Origin: an uncultured Collinsella sp.
GTDB lineage: Bacteria > Actinomycetota > Coriobacteriia > Coriobacteriales > Coriobacteriaceae
Length of the DNA: 9,908 bases
Reading direction: 5' to 3'
NCBI GenBank assembly: GCA_902478945.1
Contig: CABSMX010000078.1
Location: forward strand, 1 to 9,908
In this document: positions 6,318-9,908 of the stretch, in pieces
How the letters are laid out: every line of letters starts with the position of its first letter
How positions within the stretch are numbered: the stretch's first letter is position 1
The notes under the pieces: generated by a model
The model's database searches: none
Told to the model about the DNA's origin: nothing
What the model saw: the letters and a program-made list of their open reading frames with translations, nothing else
Made by a program: the position numbers and the translations under genes

Positions 6318-8450
6318 ATGAACAATCAGGCAAGCGATGGCATCACCGATGCCGGCAAAGACCTCGTCCTCAGCTGCATCAAAAGCCAAGAGCTGCGAGA
6401 CCACATGCGCAAATACTTATACTGGCCGGCGCCAATCATCGCCGGCTCGCTGAAAACGCTTGACGAAAAGCGCATCATGCTCGAGCAACTCCACAAAGAG
6501 GTTTCGCCGGAGCTGACCGAAGATATCGATTCGCATCTCACCCAGCTCAACTGCGCGCTCGACATGCTCAACAACGTCGAGCGCGACCGCGGAATCCTCC
6601 TACTGCACGTCATGTTCTACAACGAGGAGGAGCGCGACGCCGACGCCCTTGACGGCCCCTTCCCCATCGCATCGTGGGACGCCGCGCAAACGCTCATGAA
6701 GCGCTACATCGAAGAGTATCCTGACGACGACTGGTCCGAATCGTACTGGAAGATCAATCTCTACACCTCGGAAGACCTGCACGAGCACCAAACGGCGCAG
6801 CCCTCTCTGTCGTTTGCGGCCACCAAGGACGGCGAGCTCATATTCCTCCGCGATCTGCGCAATAACCGCACTCGCAAATCGTATGTCGAAAGCGCCTGGC
6901 GAAACGATAGCAGGCGGTTCTGCGCGAACAACGAACCCATCTATACGCCGTGGGTACCGGGCGACATCCTCCAAATCGACGGTCGCCCCTTCGACCACGG
7001 ACCTCGCTTTGCCATTGTGCTCGAAAATGACTACGAGCACACGCTCCGTGGACAAATCTGGTGCGCTGGGCCCAGTAGAGATCATGGTGTTAAGGAGGGT
7101 TCGCTTTCATCCGGCACCTTCAGCGACAGTCTCTTGGACCCCTTCATCCCCTCTGCCCTCTACACCGCCGAGCGCTACACCGGCGACCTGCCGGACGACT
7201 GCGCTTTTATGCTCGAGCTTTCGCAGAAGTTGCACGACGACCCCGACTATGGCAAGCAATGGTTCGAAGGCTCGGTCGGACACGATTGCCTGCAGCCGTA
7301 TCGCAAGCCCGCCAGCCAAAGCGAGCTGGATATTCGTCCGGACGTCTTTGAGTTTTTAGACTCGCACAGTATTAAGGAGCATCTTCAACGAATCAACTAC
7401 GGGCTCACCACACCCGTAGCGGCTTTCATTGTCAATTGCTCGCATAAAGCGACGCTGCAGCAAAAGCTCGAAGGCTGGCAAAAGATCATCGACAATATGC
7501 CCAATTGCACTATGAGCCGCAGAAATGACACGGTCAACATCCCGGACTTCCATGCCTTTCTGCGCAATGTCATCAGGCAGGAGCAAAGAAAGCTCGCACA
7601 CTTTAAAAGGACGGACGGTCAAAGCCTGTATTTCTTTGATGACTACTCATGGGACCGGCGCGGGCAGGGCTGCTGTCTTTACGGCCCGTATAGCAGCTAT
7701 CAAAAGTGCTTCGATGCAATCTGGAAAGAGCTCGACGGTGACGATCCCAAAGCCATCAGGATCACTCGTCGTCCCATCGACCCAGACGAAGACCACTATG
7801 TCGATGACATGGTCGTGCTCGATGCAAGTGGCAAGGTGATGTCTTGTGATTACCGCAACGAAAACGAGTGGGACGAGGAGGGAACCGCCAGCGATTTCGA
7901 GGACATGTGGTTTGATATCCCAACGCCCTTCCATGCCGGAGACATCGTCTGCAACCTCCAACGCCCCGACGAGCCGATGGTGCTGTTTGACCTGCAAACT
8001 TGGGAATCCGAACGAGTCGACAAAGAGCTGGCCTCCTCCGTCTACAAAGAGCGCCTCGTTCAAAAGGCCGACAAGCTATTGCGCTGGCACCGATATGACG
8101 GCGACACCAGCGACATGTACGCCTACGGCTGCCAAGTCTCATCCGCCTTGCACTTCCCCTTCTACATTGGGGAGCCTGAGGGCTTTCTTTTGGACATCGA
8201 CTATTACCGCAAGCCGCTCAAGTCGGAGGAGCGAATTCTCTACGGCGTCAGGGCGTATATCAAAGGCGACCTAGCAGTTGACTCGCTCGCCGCGATGGCC
8301 AGCGCATACGAGCTACAGGCGCTGGCGGAGAAAAAGGCACGCGGCTTCGAGGATGCAGACAGCTGGCTCAAGGACCGCTACCCGGAGCTGTTCGATACGA
8401 CGGCCGATCCCTTCTTAGAGGAAGACGGCGGTTGCGCCAGTTACGCTTAG
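6318..8450 (+). CDS. Hypothetical protein, 710 aa, with internal duplication
   Basis: I do not recognise this family. The protein is soluble-looking: no signal peptide, no membrane segment, acidic, and rich in Trp, Tyr and Asp. Residues 1-90 form a helical domain (KYLYWPAPIIAGSLKTLDEK). Two similar stretches follow. Copy one (about 113-240) has GPFPIASWDAAQTLMKRY, then TKDGELIFLRD, then TPWVPGDILQIDGRPFDHG and FAIVLEND. Copy two (about 456-560) has GPYSSYQKCFDAIWKELDG, then DASGKVMSCDY, then TPFHAGDIVCNLQRPDEP and MVLFDLQ. Shared order and spacing of GP-aromatic, helix, strand, P-x-x-G-D-I and hydrophobic strand suggest an ancient duplication. It is transcribed divergently from the TetR operon and ends before a clear terminator, so it is probably monocistronic. 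Codon use fits the host region rather than the insertion sequences to its right. That it is a real gene is secure from its length, ribosome site and codon bias; its function is unknown. Confidence 0.85.
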   Translation: MNNQASDGITDAGKDLVLSCIKSQELRDHMRKYLYWPAPIIAGSLKTLDEKRIMLEQLHKEVSPELTEDIDSHLTQLNCALDMLNNVERDRGILLLHVMFYNEEERDADALDGPFPIASWDAAQTLMKRYIEEYPDDDWSESYWKINLYTSEDLHEHQTAQPSLSFAATKDGELIFLRDLRNNRTRKSYVESAWRNDSRRFCANNEPIYTPWVPGDILQIDGRPFDHGPRFAIVLENDYEHTLRGQIWCAGPSRDHGVKEGSLSSGTFSDSLLDPFIPSALYTAERYTGDLPDDCAFMLELSQKLHDDPDYGKQWFEGSVGHDCLQPYRKPASQSELDIRPDVFEFLDSHSIKEHLQRINYGLTTPVAAFIVNCSHKATLQQKLEGWQKIIDNMPNCTMSRRNDTVNIPDFHAFLRNVIRQEQRKLAHFKRTDGQSLYFFDDYSWDRRGQGCCLYGPYSSYQKCFDAIWKELDGDDPKAIRITRRPIDPDEDHYVDDMVVLDASGKVMSCDYRNENEWDEEGTASDFEDMWFDIPTPFHAGDIVCNLQRPDEPMVLFDLQTWESERVDKELASSVYKERLVQKADKLLRWHRYDGDTSDMYAYGCQVSSALHFPFYIGEPEGFLLDIDYYRKPLKSEERILYGVRAYIKGDLAVDSLAAMASAYELQALAEKKARGFEDADSWLKDRYPELFDTTADPFLEEDGGCASYA

Positions 8451-8507
8451 TTTTTGAAACGCCACTACCGATTGTTCAAAATGTCGTTCGTGGGTAGAAT
8501 AATGTCG

Positions 8508-8587
8508 ACGGCAGCCCAAGTTCTGGAAAGCTGGGCAGCGCCGTTGCTTGGATTAAGGGGTCAACGCCTTAGCGGCGGCGACCCCTT
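8508..8587. other. Structured spacer: two strong hairpins after the 710-residue gene
   Basis: Hairpin one pairs ACGGC-A-GCCCA (8508-8518) with TGGGC-AGC-GCCGT (8532-8544). Hairpin two pairs AAGGGGTC (8555-8562) with GACCCCTT (8580-8587), with further CGCC/GGCG pairing inside. They lie between the stop codon at 8450 and the terminator at 8628. Possible readings are a processed 3' UTR, a small RNA ended by that terminator, or an old palindromic repeat. No known RNA family is recognised, and no promoter is convincing. Confidence 0.4.
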
Positions 8588-8627
8588 TAATATGAGAAAG
8601 CCATTGTCAATAGGCGTGTTTGTTCGA

Positions 8628-8651
8628 GCCCGGTTTTAAACCGGGCTTTTT
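8628..8651 (+). terminator. Rho-independent terminator of the 710-residue gene
   Basis: GCCCGG (8628-8633) and CCGGGC (8641-8646) form a perfect GC stem around TTTTAAA, followed at once by five T residues (8647-8651). The outer A-T pair at 8627/8647 and inner TTT/AAA pairing could extend the stem. It lies about 180 bases beyond the stop at 8450 and directly abuts the insertion-sequence DNA on its right. Confidence 0.88.
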
Positions 8652-8655
8652 CGTT

Positions 8656-8907
8656 TCCCGTCGGGAGGGCCCGCGCACGCTGCACGTTTAGTCGACGCTT
8701 GCCTGGCAAGCTAATATCCGCGGGCTCTTGCGGGCGCGCTGCCGGCGGTCAGCCCGGTATGTCCGCGCACCCCACCGCATTTCGATTCTCCGTCCGGCGC
8801 GCTCGTCCGAAACCAGTCTTGTTCACGGGCGCGGCCCTTGGGCTGCCCAAAAAGGGCTCGTGAACGCGCGCCGGCGATGCGTCGAGGCGCGGGCCCTCCC
8901 GGCGGGA
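8656..8907 (-). ncRNA. Candidate IS110 guide (bridge/seek) RNA region, 3' non-coding end
   Basis: IS110-type elements are known to express a structured guide RNA from one non-coding end: upstream of the transposase in the IS110 group, downstream in the IS1111 group. Here the DNA after the transposase stop is dense in pairing. A 21-base arm at 8656-8676 matches the reverse complement of 8887-8907 at 20 of 21 positions and encloses the whole region. Inside it are GTTCACG/CGTGAAC (8821-8827 with 8859-8865) containing GCCCTT/AAGGGC, CGGGCT/AGCCCG (8721-8726 with 8751-8756), and GCTTGCC-T-GGCAAGC (8697-8711). The RNA role and its boundaries are inference; the pairing is seen directly. The region could instead be only a DNA end structure. 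Confidence 0.35.
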
Positions 8908-8926
8908 GGCCTGTTGTCCGACGGGG

Positions 8927-9355
8927 TCAGCCGAGGGTCCCCTCCGCCCGGCGCCCGATCTCCCAGACCCAGCAGGCGAGCTCGCGCGCGACGGCGGCGT
9001 TTGCCTTGCACGAGCTCTTGCCCGCCGCCGCCAGCGCCTCGCGGCGGCGGCAGAGCCTGGCGGTGCAGTCGTCGGCGCGCGCCCGGATCGCCGCGGGGAC
9101 GTCCGCGCCGGGCGCCGGGGCCTTCGGGCGGGGCGTGCACGTCAGGTAGTGCCACGCCGACTCCACCAGCGCCGTCCTGGCGAGCCGGTTGCCCGTCTTG
9201 GTTATCCCGCCGCGCCGCTCGGTCTCGCCGCTCGAGCGCTCCGACGGGACCAGCCCGCACCAGCTCGCGAAGGCCGGGGCCGTCCGGAACCTCGTGAAGG
9301 AGCCCGCCTCGGCTGCGAGCCTGAAGGCCGTCAGGGTGTCGATTCCCTTGATGCA
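8927..9355 (-). pseudogene. IS110-family transposase, C-terminal domain only (gene split by IS21)
   Basis: About 142 codons remain. The protein reads CIKGIDTLTAFRLAAEAGSF, then FASWCGLVPSERSSGETERR, then GGITKTGNRLARTALVESAWH, the hallmark of the transposase IS116/IS110/IS902 C-terminal domain, which carries the catalytic serine region around VPSERSSG. A basic, Ala-rich helical tail follows to the TGA at 8927-8929. The N-terminal RuvC-like DEDD domain (over 200 residues in this family) is missing because homology stops at about 9355, where IS21 terminal sequence begins. The frame stays open a few codons into that sequence to an ATG at 9382, but those residues come from IS21 and no ribosome site serves them. 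Arg codons are mostly AGG and CGG, unlike the CGC-rich host genes. The product is presumably inactive. Confidence 0.85.
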
Positions 9356-9361
9356 TGTTAG

Positions 9362-9462
9362 CGCTAATCTAAAATTGACCACTTTCGCAAACGTATCTCG
9401 GCGAATGCGCTAACGCGCTTTCGCCGACCCCGCTAACGTACTTTCACCAACTGCGCTAACGG
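9362..9462 (+). repeat. IS21 left-end multiple terminal repeats, 23-base period
   Basis: The heptamer CGCTAAC or a near match occurs at 9362 (CGCTAAT), 9386 (CGCAAAC), 9408, 9431 and 9454. The last three are exactly 23 bases apart, and the first is 46 bases before the third. Units three and four share a longer core: CGCTAACGCGCTTTCGCCGA and CGCTAACGTACTTTCACCAA. Such subterminal arrays are the binding sites of the IstA transposase in this family. Confidence 0.8.
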
Positions 9463-9471
9463 AACTATGCT
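9443..9471 (+). promoter_or_regulatory. Candidate istA promoter inside the terminal repeats
   Basis: TTCACC (9443-9448) and TATGCT (9466-9471) are separated by 17 bases and each match four of six consensus positions. The -35 lies in the fourth terminal repeat and the fifth fills the spacer, so transposase bound to its end would cover the promoter. The call rests on weak consensus matches plus position. Confidence 0.35.
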
Positions 9472-9504
9472 CCGATCGGGTATCCGACCCGGGAGGAGCG
9501 GGAT

Positions 9505-9908
9505 ATGGAGCGAAACGTAATGGGAGAGCTGAACGTCTACAGGGGGTCCGGCGCGAAGCCGAACTTCAGCGAGATCGCGAGGAGGCACGGCATGGACCGG
9601 CACACGGTCGCCAAGTACTGGCGGGAGGGCGAGTCCGCCGCCGACGGGAGGTCCGCGAGGGGCAGCGCCTTCGACCCGCTCGAGGAGGTGATCCGCTCGA
9701 AGGCCCAGCTGCCCGGGATGACCAAGATGGCCGTCTACGCGTTCCTGCGCGAGGGCCGCGGGGAGGGGCTGCCCGGGTACGGCGCCTTCACCGCGTGGTG
9801 CCGCGCGCACGACGTGCCCTTCGGGGGCACGGACGGCCGCGAGCCGCACCCGCGGTTCGAGACGCCCCCGGGCAGGCAGCTGCAGTTCGACTGGAAGGAG
9901 GGCATGAG
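9505..9908 (+). CDS. istA: IS21-family transposase IstA, N-terminal part (runs off right edge)
   Basis: The first 134 codons are visible and open to the window edge. Residues 20-40 form a helix-turn-helix (NFSEIARRHGMDRHTVAKYW), the DNA-binding domain of IstA. A linker with LPGYGAFTAWCRAHDV (89-104) follows, then PHPRFETPPGRQLQFDWKEG (114-133). The last motif enters the DDE integrase core, with D129 the likely first catalytic aspartate (family pattern Q-x-D-W). The ATG has GGGAGGAG six bases upstream. A second in-frame ATG five codons later lacks a ribosome site. Arg codons are largely AGG and CGG, as in the neighbouring IS110 and unlike the host genes, which suggests recent arrival from a higher-GC relative. 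No frameshift or stop is visible in this part. Confidence 0.9.
   Translation, partial: MERNVMGELNVYRGSGAKPNFSEIARRHGMDRHTVAKYWREGESAADGRSARGSAFDPLEEVIRSKAQLPGMTKMAVYAFLREGRGEGLPGYGAFTAWCRAHDVPFGGTDGREPHPRFETPPGRQLQFDWKEGM

Larger units (their letters stand above)
8656..9355 (-). mobile_element. IS110-family insertion sequence, 3' part, interrupted by IS21
   Basis: The segment contains the C-terminal half of an IS110-type transposase (8927-9355) and about 270 bases of structured non-coding DNA after its stop. The left limit is inferred from the change in composition just past the terminator and from the inverted repeat starting at 8656. IS110 elements lack ordinary long terminal inverted repeats, so the exact end cannot be fixed. 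The 5' part of the element should lie beyond the IS21 insertion, outside the window. Confidence 0.7.
9356..9908 (+). mobile_element. IS21-family insertion sequence, left end (runs off right edge)
   Basis: The element appears to begin with TG at 9356, where IS110 homology stops. It continues with an array of terminal repeats and then istA. IS21 elements typically start with 5'-TG, carry multiple repeats at their ends and encode istA and istB; istB and the right end lie outside the window. The boundary is good to a few bases only, because the target duplication cannot be checked without the other end. Confidence 0.8.

Noticed and set aside
8622..8633. GTTCGAGCCC, resembling the T-loop of a tRNA
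   Set aside because: There is no matching acceptor, D or anticodon stem upstream, and the CCCGG is one arm of the terminator.
8454..8639. 61-codon plus-strand frame after the unknown gene
   Set aside because: It spans both hairpins and ends in the terminator stem, has no ribosome site, and has no recognisable product.
8728..9297. 189-codon plus-strand frame across the IS110 segment, and a 177-codon minus frame (8823-9356)
   Set aside because: Both are out-of-frame shadows of the IS110 transposase, with Arg/Pro/Gly/Ala-rich nonsense composition.
9362..9462. CRISPR array
   Set aside because: Units repeat every 23 bases with no room for spacers, degenerate between copies, and sit at the end of an IS21 element.
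9433..9849. 138-codon minus-strand frame opposite istA
   Set aside because: Antisense shadow of istA, which has a helix-turn-helix and the DDE entry motif in the plus strand.

Overview
The window looks like chromosome of an anaerobic, moderately GC-rich actinobacterium of the Coriobacteriia, most likely Collinsella or a close relative. This rests on codon use, strong AGGAGG-type ribosome sites and gene content (an oxygen-sensitive acyl-CoA dehydratase activase beside a 3-hydroxyacyl-CoA dehydrogenase). It is recognition from the sequence, not a database match.

Layout. The first 191 bases are the 5' end of a minus-strand 3-hydroxyacyl-CoA dehydrogenase. A 416-base spacer follows, with a long imperfect palindrome (360-490) and a rho-independent terminator (543-579) serving the next gene. 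Bases 608-5389 (minus) encode a 1593-residue protein: two ASKHA ATPase modules followed by two HgdB-like halves, a giant member of the 2-hydroxyacyl-CoA dehydratase activase family. Only 12 bases upstream of its start is a TetR-type regulator (5402-6112, minus, TTG start), so the two very probably form one operon read from a promoter near 6157-6182. That promoter lies in an array of TGTGC/GCACA elements that could be the regulator's own operator.

The 205-base divergent spacer also holds two more dyads (6203-6233 and 6244-6265). To its right a plus-strand gene (6318-8450) encodes a 710-residue protein of unknown function that appears to contain an ancient internal duplication. It is followed by structured spacer DNA and a clear terminator (8628-8651).

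From about 8656 to the end the DNA is mobile. Base composition is visibly more GC-rich, and arginine codons switch from CGC to AGG/CGG. First comes the 3' half of an IS110-family transposase (minus) with a highly structured 3' non-coding end, which could encode the guide (bridge/seek) RNA of such elements. The transposase is interrupted near 9355/9356 by an IS21-family element whose left end carries a 23-base-period array of terminal repeats and then the start of istA (9505 to the window edge).

How the genes may work together: the TetR protein probably senses a metabolite and controls the activase. The activase family uses ATP to drive low-potential electrons into a reductase or dehydratase partner. 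The adjacent 3-hydroxyacyl-CoA dehydrogenase suggests an acyl-CoA context, but it is separated by a terminator and is not shown to be co-regulated. The 710-residue gene and the insertion sequences have no visible functional tie to this pathway.
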